Positions 16,219-24,724 are shown, counted from the first letter of the stretch. The stretch: DNA of 31,559 nucleotides from a bacterium (GCA_003557545.1 PWOD01000001.1:1-31559), one strand, 5' to 3'. Program-made: numbers and translations. The notes: a model not told the origin generated them from the sequence alone.

Positions 16219-17064
16219 TTACAACATTAGAAGGCTTACCGCCATAATCAGCATTCCACCGATCAGACCATAGATTGAAAGGTGGTGTTCCCCATATTTT
16301 TCAGCCGCCGGGAGCAACTCGTCAATCGCCACATAGACCATTATTCCGGCCACCGCGGCGAAGACAATACCAAAGGCCGGGTCATCGGGTCCAGTTAAAA
16401 AAGGCAGTAACAACCAGAACCCAACAACTGCACCTACAAGTTCTGCACAACCGGCTAAAAAGGAATAGAGCAGACCTTTTTCCCGACTGCCCGACGCATA
16501 GTAAAGCGGCATGGCCACGGCAATCCCCTCGGGAATGTTATGGATTGCTATTGCAATAGCAATGGTCACTCCCACCAGCGGATCATAGAGGGTTGCCAGA
16601 AAAGTAATTAATCCCTCGGGAAAATTATGCAAGAAAATTGCCAGGGCTGTAAACACCCCGGTGCGATGCAGTTGCTCCGGATCATCAACTGCTATCTCGA
16701 GATGATCTGTTTTAGCCGCCTCAATAAACTCTCCCACCTCTTCCACAGTCGTCAATTCATGGGGATTATCAAAATCCGGAATCATCCGGTCAATCAACAT
16801 CATTAGCAGAATTCCAATAAAAAAAGCCCCAACAGCCAATCCTTCGCTGGGGGCCATATCAAAGGCCTCATTAGCTAAAAGCTCAACAAATGATATATAG
16901 ATCATAACTCCGGCGGCAAACCCCAGGGCAACCGTAAGGACTTTCTTGTTGGTATGCTTGGTAAAATAGGCTAAAAAACCACCCAAACCTGTAGACAGTC
17001 CAGCCAGGGTTGTTAGTCCAAAAGCCAGCAAAACCCGACTTAATTCAAATCCACCGATCATCAT
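16219..17064 (-). CDS. zupT: ZIP-family divalent metal transporter (ZupT-like)
   Basis: A 281-residue membrane protein. The two metal-site helices carry HNFPEG (about 146-151) and HNIPEG (about 175-180), the hallmark of ZIP zinc/iron transporters. A charged loop of about 45 residues (about 95-137, with DPEQLHR) stands before the first of these and makes the protein longer than E. coli ZupT (257). The ATG at 17064 is chosen since AGGAG lies eight bases upstream. Substrate is probably Zn2+ or Fe2+. Confidence 0.9.
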   Translation of the reverse strand: MMIGGFELSRVLLAFGLTTLAGLSTGLGGFLAYFTKHTNKKVLTVALGFAAGVMIYISFVELLANEAFDMAPSEGLAVGAFFIGILLMMLIDRMIPDFDNPHELTTVEEVGEFIEAAKTDHLEIAVDDPEQLHRTGVFTALAIFLHNFPEGLITFLATLYDPLVGVTIAIAIAIHNIPEGIAVAMPLYYASGSREKGLLYSFLAGCAELVGAVVGFWLLLPFLTGPDDPAFGIVFAAVAGIMVYVAIDELLPAAEKYGEHHLSIYGLIGGMLIMAVSLLML

Positions 17065-17294
17065 AATAATCACTCCTCATTTTCTTTACTGGTAAACTTA
17101 AAATGACAAAAATCTAATGCAATACCTGTAAATAGGTCAGTTGCTGCGGCAGCAAAATCTATTTAACAATCGATGCATCATTAAACAACATCCACTATAC
17201 TATTGCTCCAACTGAAATTTATATTGTATCTAGATTAATTTTGTAAAAAAAGCTTTTTCCATCATGTCAACTAATTTAACAACCGGTAAGCCAT

Positions 17295-17321
17295 CACAAA
17301 TTGTGTTTTTACCTGTAAAAA
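17295..17321. repeat. Two adjacent small inverted repeats 3' of the FUSC gene
   Basis: CACAA-A-TTGTG (17295-17305) abuts TTTTTAC-CT-GTAAAAA (17306-17321), a perfect 7-bp inverted repeat. They lie just beyond the last gene of the BMC-side transcript. The stems are AT-rich and lack a GC core, so a terminator role is doubtful. The rest of the 271-base spacer before the ZIP gene is AT-rich and shows only a weak TTGACA (minus strand, 17265-17270) without a good -10 at standard spacing. Confidence 0.3.
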
Positions 17322-17335
17322 ATAAAATTATCCAA

Positions 17336-18430
17336 TTACCCGGCATCCTGCCGGAAACTTATCAACTGTTCGAGATATTTTTCAAACTGCAAAAGATTTA
17401 GATTCAGATGAATCAGATCAGAATAAACAGCCATTAAAGGTGCCCCCGCTTCCGGGCTATCCGCTTCAACCTGATTCATCTTATGGTTCAACCGCTCAAT
17501 CCGCCGGTTAACCTTTTTAGTTGAACTCACCGGACGGGAGCGCATCTTCTCAAGTCTTGTAAATAATCCCGATAAATCGGTAGAGAGACGAACAAATTCA
17601 TCTTCCACCATGGTGATAGTCTCTCTATCGAACTGATAATTCATCAGATTCAGCAGCAGATCCCAGAGATAATGGCTCAAATCATTCAGCGCATTTAACA
17701 GGTTTCGGTAATGTTCATTTTCCCGGGCATGCTCGCTGCGCCGAAAAAATTTGACCTCTTTAGCTATTTCATTCAGATCGCGACGCAGTTCCCGAAGAGA
17801 GGTAAAAAGCGGATTAAAATTATTTAAAAAATCATTTAACCTGCTTGCTTCAGGAACCTCACCACGGTTTTCAATCAACAGATCAGATAATGACTGAAGT
17901 TTTTTATTAAGTTTTACCGACAGGTCGACCAGATGTAGAAAAATTCGATCACGGTACCTGAAAAGTGAGGAAAGAAAGTTCACTAATGAGGCCGCCCCAA
18001 CACCCAGAACTATTGTCAGATAACGTAAAAATATTCCATGCAAAAATGAAGACTCAATTAATAGCGGAATAGCAGCCAGATAGGTAACAGTAAACAGAGC
18101 AATTACGGTGCCCTCTTTTAACCCTAATTTCAAAGAGAAAAAAATTGTTACCCCCATAGCTACTGAAGTTGTAAATACAGTCGGGCGGGCCTCAAGATCA
18201 AGCTGCAATCCAATAATTACAATGGTGGTAATAACGGTGGCCAGAGTTGTCGTGGTTAACTGTGTCCAGGAGAATTGAAGGCCTCGATAAAGGTTTGGCT
18301 GGAGAGTAAGCACAGCGATAAAAATGATCGACAATAATTCAGTCGGTTCTATCCAGTTGGCAAGATAAAAGCTGATAGCCGTCGCCAAAAAATATTTCAA
18401 TGTAACTATTGTGTAGCGGCGAAACTGCAT
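17336..18430 (-). CDS. FUSC/aromatic acid exporter (ArAE) family membrane protein
   Basis: A 364-residue protein with an N-terminal membrane domain of about five to six helices (about residues 8-145) and a long helical, charged cytoplasmic half, the layout of ArAE_1/FUSC proteins. The motif AVLTLQPNLYRG near residue 40-50 matches the family. The ATG at 18430 is chosen because homologues start with a similar Arg-rich first helix. The longer open frame (GTG at 18526) would run 71 bases into deoC. No good ribosome site precedes 18430, so it may be coupled to deoC. Relation to the BMC pathway is unknown. Confidence 0.75.
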   Translation of the reverse strand: MQFRRYTIVTLKYFLATAISFYLANWIEPTELLSIIFIAVLTLQPNLYRGLQFSWTQLTTTTLATVITTIVIIGLQLDLEARPTVFTTSVAMGVTIFFSLKLGLKEGTVIALFTVTYLAAIPLLIESSFLHGIFLRYLTIVLGVGAASLVNFLSSLFRYRDRIFLHLVDLSVKLNKKLQSLSDLLIENRGEVPEASRLNDFLNNFNPLFTSLRELRRDLNEIAKEVKFFRRSEHARENEHYRNLLNALNDLSHYLWDLLLNLMNYQFDRETITMVEDEFVRLSTDLSGLFTRLEKMRSRPVSSTKKVNRRIERLNHKMNQVEADSPEAGAPLMAVYSDLIHLNLNLLQFEKYLEQLISFRQDAG

Positions 18431-18444
18431 GTAATTGACTGAAC

Positions 18445-18459
18445 TTAAGGAGTCCTTAA
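18445..18459. repeat. Perfect short inverted repeat over the deoC stop codon
   Basis: TTAAGGA-G-TCCTTAA is a perfect 7-bp inverted repeat that includes the deoC stop codon. On the minus strand it offers AAGGA, but about 22 bases before the next start codon, too far for ordinary initiation. It could form a small hairpin that affects coupling to the FUSC gene. Confidence 0.35.
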
Positions 18460-19892
18460 TAATCGGAATCGGATGTTCCTCCAGAAACAATCGCCACCCC
18501 GGCACTGGCCCCGATCCGTGAAGCACCGGCGGCGATCATATCAATCGCCTCTTCAAAATTATGGACTCCCCCGCTGGCTTTTACTCCCATCTCCTCACCA
18601 ACCACGCGGCGCATCAATGCAATATCATTCATCTTGGCGCCACCAGGTCCAAATCCGGTTGATGTTTTAACAAAATCTGCCCCGGCCTCTTTACAAATTT
18701 TGGAAGCCTGGGCTTTCTGTGTATCAGACAGCATACCTGTTTCCAGAATCACCTTGAGCACCCGGTTACCGGCAGCCTCCTTCACCGCCGCCACATCACG
18801 GCGCACATAATCGTCATTCCCCTCTTTTAAAGCCCCGATATTCATCACCATATCGATCTCATCTGCTCCATTGGTAATTGCTTCCCGGGTCTCCTGCACC
18901 TTGGTAGCCGTCGTCGTCGCCCCCAGCGGAAAACCGATAACTGTACAGACCCGGACATCGGTCCCTCGAAGTAGCTCACTACAAAGGGTCACCCAGGATG
19001 GATTAACACAAACCGAGGCAAAGCCAAAATCACTGGCTTCCTTACAGAGCTGAACAATTTCATCACGCGTAGCATCCGGATTCAACAGTGTATGGTCAAT
19101 ATACCCGGCCACCTCCTGTTTCACATCCCGTACTCCGATAGTCGTACTCAACCGCATACCTTCAGCTTCTAAAACCGCCCCATAACCCTGATCACCTTTA
19201 CCCACGGTTAGAGTTGGCTTGCCACCCCTGTTAGCGGTTTTTTCACGACTCACCTGAACCTCGGTTAATTCCCCGGAATTCACCGTCGAACGGAGGAGCT
19301 GATAGGATAACTCATGTAACGGTGCAGTCTGCAAGCCAAGTTCGGTAGCGTTAGCCAGCTGCTGATCATATTTAGTTTGGATCTTAGCGTTAGTACTGGT
19401 CACCCCGCCATCCTCCGGAACCAACACGGTTTTACCCTGGCTGAGAGCCTCGACAGCCACCCGACCTGATATATCGGAACCCTCCATCCGGTTAATCTGA
19501 TTGAGAAGGTCAAAAGAAATCGCCGGGATCAGGACTGCATCACAACGTGTGACCAGGCCAAAACATCCGACTTCCGGGACGGCTGACTCATAGACACCAT
19601 CCACGCCCGGGAGATTTTTTAACCGTTCCCGACCCGACTGAGGAACTGACTCGGACATAATCAGATCCAAAAGGAACCCCCGGTCGCCCAGCTCACGCAG
19701 CTGCTGTTCAACCACATCAATATCTTCATTACCGGCGATAAGCAGAACCAGGACGCGCTGCTTATCAGCTGTCGTTAAAACTGGATCACTGGACTCAACC
19801 ACTGGTTGAGCAGTATCCGTCGGGGAAAATTTATTCGCCAGTTGTTTGACTACTTCGCTGGTTATCTGTTCGATTAATTCTTGGTCTATCAC
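18456..19892 (-). CDS. deoC: BMC-associated deoxyribose-phosphate aldolase with flavoprotein-like N-terminal domain
   Basis: Cleaves 2-deoxyribose-5-phosphate to glyceraldehyde-3-phosphate and acetaldehyde. At 478 residues it is about twice the usual DeoC (215-260). The aldolase domain (about 258-478) is intact: IDHTLLNP (265-272), EIDMVMN with Asp347, KVILETG with Lys380, Schiff-base Lys409 in FVKTSTGF, and Lys438 in GVKASGG. Residues 3-20 form an amphipathic helix ([14 protein letters not shown]) typical of BMC encapsulation peptides. Residues about 45-200 look like the flavoprotein-like domains found in BMC loci (strand-helix start RVLVLLIAG, then [10 protein letters not shown] and [16 protein letters not shown]). 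A GTG start follows AAGGAGG by nine bases. It is the likely signature enzyme of the compartment. Confidence 0.93.
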   Translation of the reverse strand: MIDQELIEQITSEVVKQLANKFSPTDTAQPVVESSDPVLTTADKQRVLVLLIAGNEDIDVVEQQLRELGDRGFLLDLIMSESVPQSGRERLKNLPGVDGVYESAVPEVGCFGLVTRCDAVLIPAISFDLLNQINRMEGSDISGRVAVEALSQGKTVLVPEDGGVTSTNAKIQTKYDQQLANATELGLQTAPLHELSYQLLRSTVNSGELTEVQVSREKTANRGGKPTLTVGKGDQGYGAVLEAEGMRLSTTIGVRDVKQEVAGYIDHTLLNPDATRDEIVQLCKEASDFGFASVCVNPSWVTLCSELLRGTDVRVCTVIGFPLGATTTATKVQETREAITNGADEIDMVMNIGALKEGNDDYVRRDVAAVKEAAGNRVLKVILETGMLSDTQKAQASKICKEAGADFVKTSTGFGPGGAKMNDIALMRRVVGEEMGVKASGGVHNFEEAIDMIAAGASRIGASAGVAIVSGGTSDSDY

Positions 19893-19977
19893 TGATTAAA
19901 TCCTCCTTAAAAATTCCTGGCCTGATTAAACTCGCTCTCAACTACAACTAATGAACCGCAATAATAATTTAAGCTTA

Positions 19978-21828
19978 CTAAACTATCTGAACCAAATCTA
20001 TTCCAAGATAACTGGCAATTCCAAACATAACACCGGCGACGGTGGCAGTTTGATAGGAAGCCAGGGTCCCGGCCAGCATCGTTTTAAAACCCAGCTGAGC
20101 AAGATCTCCCTCACGATTGGGGGCGATCCCACCGATCCCACCGATCTGAATAGCAATCGAACTAAAATTGGCAAATCCACAGAGAGCATAACTCAGCATC
20201 ACAACACTACGGGGATTAAGCAGCTCAATTGCCCCACGGAAATTCAGGAAGGCAACAAACTCATTAATCGCCATCTTAGTTCCAATTAACTGACCAAACT
20301 CAATCAGATCTTCCCAGGGAACTCCCATGACAAACGCAAACAGAGAGAATATATATCCAATTATTTTTTCCAGATTAAGCCCGGCAAGAACAGTCAAAAA
20401 GTCCAACCCGGTCAGATGAACAATCAGACCTACCAGAATAACTCCAACAACAGCTATCCAGAGTAGCTGACCAAATTTTTTAAAGGTCGGTGATTTCCAC
20501 AACCAGAATGATAAGATCAAAAACAACACCACGGTAGCAAACAGTCCCGCAGCCACCACCGAAGAATCACTTCCGCCAACCAGGTAGCTAATCCCACCAA
20601 AAACAACCATGGTCAGCAGCTGGATCGACAATGATTTGCCCAACAAACCTATCTGCTCGACACACAGATAATAGGAGGACAGCAGACCGACTACCAGCCC
20701 TATCACCATACCCAGAGCCGGCAAAACAGGATCGATTGCGAGCCCGGGGCTCAGTTCCGGCAGCAACAGATAAAGTGCTGCAGGTAGAAAGAACACCAGG
20801 GAAATAACAGCAAACCATTTTTTAGAAAGCTCTTCCCGCCAGCCCCAGCGTCCGACAAAAACCAGGGCAAACAGCCCACCAAGCATGGCTCCGGGCCAGA
20901 AAGCCTGGAGACCGGTAAGCTCAGTAACAAGCAGATGTAATCGGGTGCTGAACCAGTTAATAAGAAAATTACCAAGGTAGACAAGGGCGATAAAGGCGAG
21001 CAGCATCGCTCCTACATTGAGCGCCAGGGTTAGACCGGTTTTAGCACCTTTGGCTGCCGCATCGATCAGATTAACCCCCTGTTCATCAATCTCAACTTTA
21101 ACCTCTCCACGGGTCATCGGCACCTCTTTTTCCGGATAAACCAATTTTGACATAACTATTGCCGCCGGAGCAGACATCACGCTGGCCGTTATTAGATGCC
21201 CTGCTATAGCCGGAAACTCTGGGCTTAACAGACTAACAAAAGCTGCCATAACTCCTCCGGCAACCGTGGCAAAACCACCGGTCATCACAGTGGCAAGCTC
21301 CGACCTGGTCATTGTTCTAACAAACGGTTTAATCACCAGCGGTGCCTCGGTCTGACCGACAAAAATATTTGAACTGACAGACAGGGTTTCAGCACCACTT
21401 GTGCCCATTAACTTCATCATTATCCAGGCAATAAACTCAACCAGTTTCCGCATAATCCCGGTGAAATACAGCACCGCCATAAAAGAGGAGAAAAAGATTA
21501 TCGTGGGCAAAACTGAAAAAGCAAACTCGGCACCCTGCTGAAACCGGGAGTTTTCAAGCGCAGCAAGATCAGAATCTACCAGACGGCCAAACAGAAATGC
21601 CGCACCCTCATTAGAAAACTCTAACAATCCGACAATTACATCGTTTAAAATTCTAAACAGCTGCTGACCCGGACCGGTCAACATGACCAGCGCACCCAGG
21701 ACCAGCTGAATTACCAGACCCACTATCACTGTTTTCCACATTATTTTATTTTTATCTGAAGAGAGCAACCAGGCAAAAAAGGGCAATAAAACAAGTCCAA
21801 CTATCCCGACATAAAATTCTGGTCCCAT
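19978..21828 (-). CDS. nupC: Concentrative nucleoside transporter (NupC/CNT) with large internal membrane insertion
   Basis: A 616-residue transporter; bacterial NupC proteins are about 400-430. CNT landmarks are intact at both ends: GQTEAPL (158-164), VMTGGFATVAGG (181-192), MGVPWED (501-507), GTKMAINEFVAF (516-527) and SIAIQIGGIGGIAPNR (557-572). Between about 300 and 480 lie some 180 extra residues with about six hydrophobic segments (311-326, 338-356, 367-385, 400-416, 423-442, 453-473). GGAGG precedes the ATG. Located between rpiB and deoC, it most plausibly imports (deoxy)nucleosides that feed the BMC pathway. Confidence 0.92.
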   Translation of the reverse strand: MGPEFYVGIVGLVLLPFFAWLLSSDKNKIMWKTVIVGLVIQLVLGALVMLTGPGQQLFRILNDVIVGLLEFSNEGAAFLFGRLVDSDLAALENSRFQQGAEFAFSVLPTIIFFSSFMAVLYFTGIMRKLVEFIAWIMMKLMGTSGAETLSVSSNIFVGQTEAPLVIKPFVRTMTRSELATVMTGGFATVAGGVMAAFVSLLSPEFPAIAGHLITASVMSAPAAIVMSKLVYPEKEVPMTRGEVKVEIDEQGVNLIDAAAKGAKTGLTLALNVGAMLLAFIALVYLGNFLINWFSTRLHLLVTELTGLQAFWPGAMLGGLFALVFVGRWGWREELSKKWFAVISLVFFLPAALYLLLPELSPGLAIDPVLPALGMVIGLVVGLLSSYYLCVEQIGLLGKSLSIQLLTMVVFGGISYLVGGSDSSVVAAGLFATVVLFLILSFWLWKSPTFKKFGQLLWIAVVGVILVGLIVHLTGLDFLTVLAGLNLEKIIGYIFSLFAFVMGVPWEDLIEFGQLIGTKMAINEFVAFLNFRGAIELLNPRSVVMLSYALCGFANFSSIAIQIGGIGGIAPNREGDLAQLGFKTMLAGTLASYQTATVAGVMFGIASYLGIDLVQIV

Positions 21829-21916
21829 AGTTAACCTCCAATTAACAATGATTTAATTGTGGATCAGTTACTGCGTTACAAAATAATCTTAAAATTCTTT
21901 TAAAAAAACTATTAAG

Positions 21917-22360
21917 TTAAGAGTTTTCCAACTGGGTTATTTTGTCCAGCCGTTTTTGATGACGGCCGCCGGCAAAAGGAGTTTTTAACCATAGTTCAAC
22001 CAGCTGTTGCGCCCGACCGGCACCGGTCAACTGCGCACCTATAACCATCATGTTGCTGTTATTATGCTCCCGGCTACTGCGTGTGGTAAACTCATCAGTT
22101 GGCGAAGTTGCCCTCACACCGGCCACTTTATTGCCTACAATGGCTGAGGCAATACCGGTTGTATCCACCATGATAGCGCGATCAAAACTCCCCCCCGCAA
22201 CACCTTCAGCAACCAGCCGGGCATAATCGGGGTAATCACAGGACTCAGTCGAATAAGTACCAAAATCGACCACCTGGTATTCAGCTTTACCGTCAAGAAA
22301 ATTTTTGATCGACTCTTTCAGAGTGAATCCACCGTGATCGGCACCAAGTGCTATCTTCAT
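21917..22360 (-). CDS. rpiB: RpiB/LacAB-family sugar-phosphate isomerase, catalytic Cys replaced by Asp
   Basis: A 147-residue protein matching RpiB along its length: GADHGGF (6-12), SREHNNSN (His99 region) and the C-terminal GGRHQKRLDKI. The canonical CGTGIG loop, where E. coli RpiB has catalytic Cys66, reads DTTGIA here, with Asp exactly at residue 66. RpiB-type isomerases are recurrent members of DERA-based (sugar-phosphate-utilising) BMC loci. Normal RpiB interconverts ribose-5-phosphate and ribulose-5-phosphate. The altered base suggests a different substrate or mechanism. The start overlaps the stop of the preceding small gene by four bases. Confidence 0.88.
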   Translation of the reverse strand: MKIALGADHGGFTLKESIKNFLDGKAEYQVVDFGTYSTESCDYPDYARLVAEGVAGGSFDRAIMVDTTGIASAIVGNKVAGVRATSPTDEFTTRSSREHNNSNMMVIGAQLTGAGRAQQLVELWLKTPFAGGRHQKRLDKITQLENS

Positions 22361-22656
22361 TCTATGACAATCCTCACTCCGAGATCTTTAGCCCTATCAC
22401 GGGCCTCCGGCGTAATGATTACAGACTGACCGATCAGCAGCTCCTCCGGACCAAAAGTCGCGTAAAACTTTTCTACCTTTTCACCGGTTAAAACCTGACC
22501 CGACTCAAACCCTACCCTTTCAGCCTTTTTTGCTGGAACCGCTGGGGAAAGATTCTCAGAAGATTTTTTTGAACCAGCAGTTAGACCCTGCTGTTCAAGA
22601 GCCTTCAGGACAGCCACAACGATCTCCCGGACCAGATTTTCATCAATCTTTAGCAT
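22357..22656 (-). CDS. Small BMC-associated protein with targeting-helix N terminus
   Basis: No enzyme family recognised. It has 99 residues. Residues 5-22 (ENLVREIVVAVLKALEQQ) form an amphipathic helix like BMC encapsulation peptides, followed by a Ser/Lys/Ala/Pro linker to about 45. A compact C-terminal part ends in SVIITPEARDRAKDLGVRI, resembling the ITPxARDxAxxxGI segment seen in several Eut/Pdu accessory proteins. It may be a scaffold or cargo adaptor, or partner of RpiB, with which it is translationally coupled. AGGAG precedes the ATG. Confidence 0.75.
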   Translation of the reverse strand: MLKIDENLVREIVVAVLKALEQQGLTAGSKKSSENLSPAVPAKKAERVGFESGQVLTGEKVEKFYATFGPEELLIGQSVIITPEARDRAKDLGVRIVIE

Positions 22657-22778
22657 CTAAAAATCTCCTAAAAATCATATTTATAAACAGCTCAAAATTA
22701 ACTTTGCGATTCCACCAGCCATTCTACCACGACGGATAAAACAGCCTCAAATCAATGGTTTTAACAGGAAAAAGTAGT

Positions 22779-24287
22779 TCAAACTATTCTGAAATAATCA
22801 ACCAGCGCACAGCGACGACGACGCACAAACGAACGGGCAGAGGTTATCCCTTCACCTGTCGGAGTGGTGATCGTCATCGAAGTCCAACCTTCGCCGTTAT
22901 GACCCATTCCATTGAGGTTGCTGCCATTTTTAACAAAAATACTGGTATTAACCGCAACGGCCATACGATGCATATTCTCAATATTCCGTGAATGAATCAA
23001 AGCGGAATGCTGATACCCATGTTCAAGCTCAACCGCCAGATCGATCGCTCGATCAACATTTGACACTCTAACAAGCGGAACAACCGGCATCAACTGTTCA
23101 ACCGTTGCAAACGGATGGTCCGGTCCAGTTTCAGGAACCAGCAGACGTGTGCCGGCCGGCACGGTAAATCCCGCTGCTGTAGCGATTTTATCAGCATCCT
23201 GGCCAACCCAGTCGGTATTAACCGAAGGATTAGGGCCGGGATAACCCTCAAAAACCATCCGGGCTACCGCTTCAGTCTGCTGTTCATCAATAACATAAGC
23301 ACCATTATCAGTCAGCTGATAAAGCAGATCATCAGCAATAGAATCTACGGCGATAATGATCTTTTCACAGGTGCACATAATGTTATTATCAAAACTGGCA
23401 CCCTCAACAATCTTTTCACCGGCTCGGGGAAGATCAGCCGTCTCATCAACAACCACGGGGGGGTTCCCCGGTCCAGCACCCAGCGCCCGTTTGGAAGCCT
23501 TCATGGCCTCTTTAACTACGGCTTCACCACCGGTCACTACAAGCAGAGCGATATCGGGATGATGAAAAATCTCCTGAGCTGTTTCCAGGGTCGGCTGATC
23601 GATAATCGTCAGAAGATCCGACGGGCCACCAACCTGCTGAATCACCCTGTTTAACTGGTGAATAACCTCTACACAGATTTTTTTTGCCGCTGGATGGGGA
23701 TTAAATACAACCGCATTCCCAGCAGCAATCATACTTATTCCGTTATTCACCATGGTTGCCGCAGGATTGGTTGATGGAGTAATCGATCCAATAACTCCCC
23801 AGGGAGCAAACTCTTCCAGGGTCAGCCCGTGATCACCGGTAGTAACTTCCGGTTCAATATCCTCAACACCGGGAGTTTTACGCGCCACCAGAGTAATCTT
23901 GGCCTTTTTATCTTCAGCCCGACCAAAACCGGTCTCTTCGACCGCACGACGACCCCAGACCTCAGCATTTTTCAGGGCCACCTCACGAATCGCCTCAACA
24001 GCCCGCTGACGGAGAGAATAATTCCCCTGCCCGCGAAACTGACTGAAGGCAAGACTAGCCGCCTGAACAGCCTCTTTAACAGTGCTGTAGGCGCCAAGCC
24101 GGTTCGATGAAGATACAGAGGAGTTACTGCTCACAGAAGAACTGTTAGAACCTGCGCCAGGCGTAATATCTGGTCGCCCGGCAGAACCAATCGTAGTCCG
24201 TCCTGAATTGAGCGAAAATTCCGAGTTATTAACTTTATTCACAACTTCACTGACTATGGAACGCAGTTCCGTTTCATCCTTGTCCAT
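22779..24287 (-). CDS. CoA-acylating aldehyde dehydrogenase of the BMC (PduP/EutE type)
   Basis: Converts an aldehyde, here presumably acetaldehyde from DeoC, plus CoA and NAD+ to acyl-CoA and NADH. The 502 residues begin with an amphipathic helix (5-19, ETELRSIVSEVVNKV) typical of encapsulation peptides, then a Ser-rich flexible linker (about 44-62). In the catalytic domain, SITPSTNPAATMVNN lies at 168-182 and the nucleophile Cys305 in FDNNIMCTCEK, the PduP/EutE-type context. A second Cys307 follows it. AGGAGG lies ten bases before the ATG. No phosphotransacylase or alcohol dehydrogenase gene accompanies it in the window. Confidence 0.94.
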   Translation of the reverse strand: MDKDETELRSIVSEVVNKVNNSEFSLNSGRTTIGSAGRPDITPGAGSNSSSVSSNSSVSSSNRLGAYSTVKEAVQAASLAFSQFRGQGNYSLRQRAVEAIREVALKNAEVWGRRAVEETGFGRAEDKKAKITLVARKTPGVEDIEPEVTTGDHGLTLEEFAPWGVIGSITPSTNPAATMVNNGISMIAAGNAVVFNPHPAAKKICVEVIHQLNRVIQQVGGPSDLLTIIDQPTLETAQEIFHHPDIALLVVTGGEAVVKEAMKASKRALGAGPGNPPVVVDETADLPRAGEKIVEGASFDNNIMCTCEKIIIAVDSIADDLLYQLTDNGAYVIDEQQTEAVARMVFEGYPGPNPSVNTDWVGQDADKIATAAGFTVPAGTRLLVPETGPDHPFATVEQLMPVVPLVRVSNVDRAIDLAVELEHGYQHSALIHSRNIENMHRMAVAVNTSIFVKNGSNLNGMGHNGEGWTSMTITTPTGEGITSARSFVRRRRCALVDYFRIV

Positions 24288-24339
24288 TACGAAAGTCCCT
24301 CCTGCCTTTCCTTTGAAAAATCATACCCATGAAGAACGA

Positions 24340-24627
24340 TTACTCAACATCGCCTTCAACAGCTATAGGAAAGACATCTTCCAGCTCGGCGTGAGGACGC
24401 GGAATAACATGTACTGCAACAAGTTCTCCAACTTTTTCTGCTGCAGCCGCACCAGCATCAGTAGCCGCTTTACACGCAGCAACATCGCCTCTAACCATCG
24501 AGGTAACATAACCTGCACCAATCTTTTCCTGGGCCACCAACGTCACCTTGGCTGCCTTAACCATAGCATCTGAAGCTTCAATCAATGCCACCAAACCTCT
24601 CGTTTCTATCATACCAAGTGCTTCCAT
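24340..24627 (-). CDS. BMC shell hexamer protein (BMC-H)
   Basis: A 95-residue single-domain shell protein with [20 protein letters not shown] at the start, [17 protein letters not shown] in the pore-loop region and a C-terminal [15 protein letters not shown] segment, as in canonical EutM/PduA-like hexamers. The pore loop reads GAG rather than the common GSG. The ATG at 24627 is chosen; AAGGAGG lies 12 bases upstream, while an in-frame TTG at 24639 directly touches it. It is the first gene after the promoter/operator region and the only shell gene in the window. Confidence 0.96.
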   Translation of the reverse strand: MEALGMIETRGLVALIEASDAMVKAAKVTLVAQEKIGAGYVTSMVRGDVAACKAATDAGAAAAEKVGELVAVHVIPRPHAELEDVFPIAVEGDVE

Positions 24628-24710
24628 AAACTTGTGCAACCTCCTTAGAAAATTAAATTAATTTAGTAAAACTTTTGACTCTTAACTGAAATCTTGCCGG
24701 TGCTAAAAAA

Positions 24711-24720
24711 ACTGTACAGT
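24711..24720. promoter_or_regulatory. 10-bp palindrome in the BMC leader
   Basis: ACTGTACAGT is a perfect 10-bp palindrome between the candidate BMC promoter and the shell gene. On the minus strand it is followed by seven Ts, but a 10-bp palindrome without a loop is a poor terminator. A second regulator site is possible. Confidence 0.3.
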
Positions 24721-24724
24721 AACA

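Noticed and set aside
17245-17260. AAAAAGCTTTTT palindrome upstream of the ZIP gene as a terminator
   Set aside because: The stem is A/T only apart from a central GC and has no loop, so it would not form a stable hairpin.
18431-18526. Longer FUSC gene starting inside deoC
   Set aside because: It would overlap the deoC aldolase domain by 71 bases and add a non-family-like N terminus ahead of the usual first helix.
19951-20289. 112-residue plus-strand open frame opposite the 3' end of nupC
   Set aside because: It overlaps conserved CNT motifs on the other strand, and its translation is low-complexity Asn/Thr/Ser-rich without any recognisable domain.
23115-23654. 179-residue plus-strand open frame opposite the aldehyde dehydrogenase
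   Set aside because: Its length is notable, but it is antisense to the catalytic domain with intact motifs and has no ribosome site or family resemblance.
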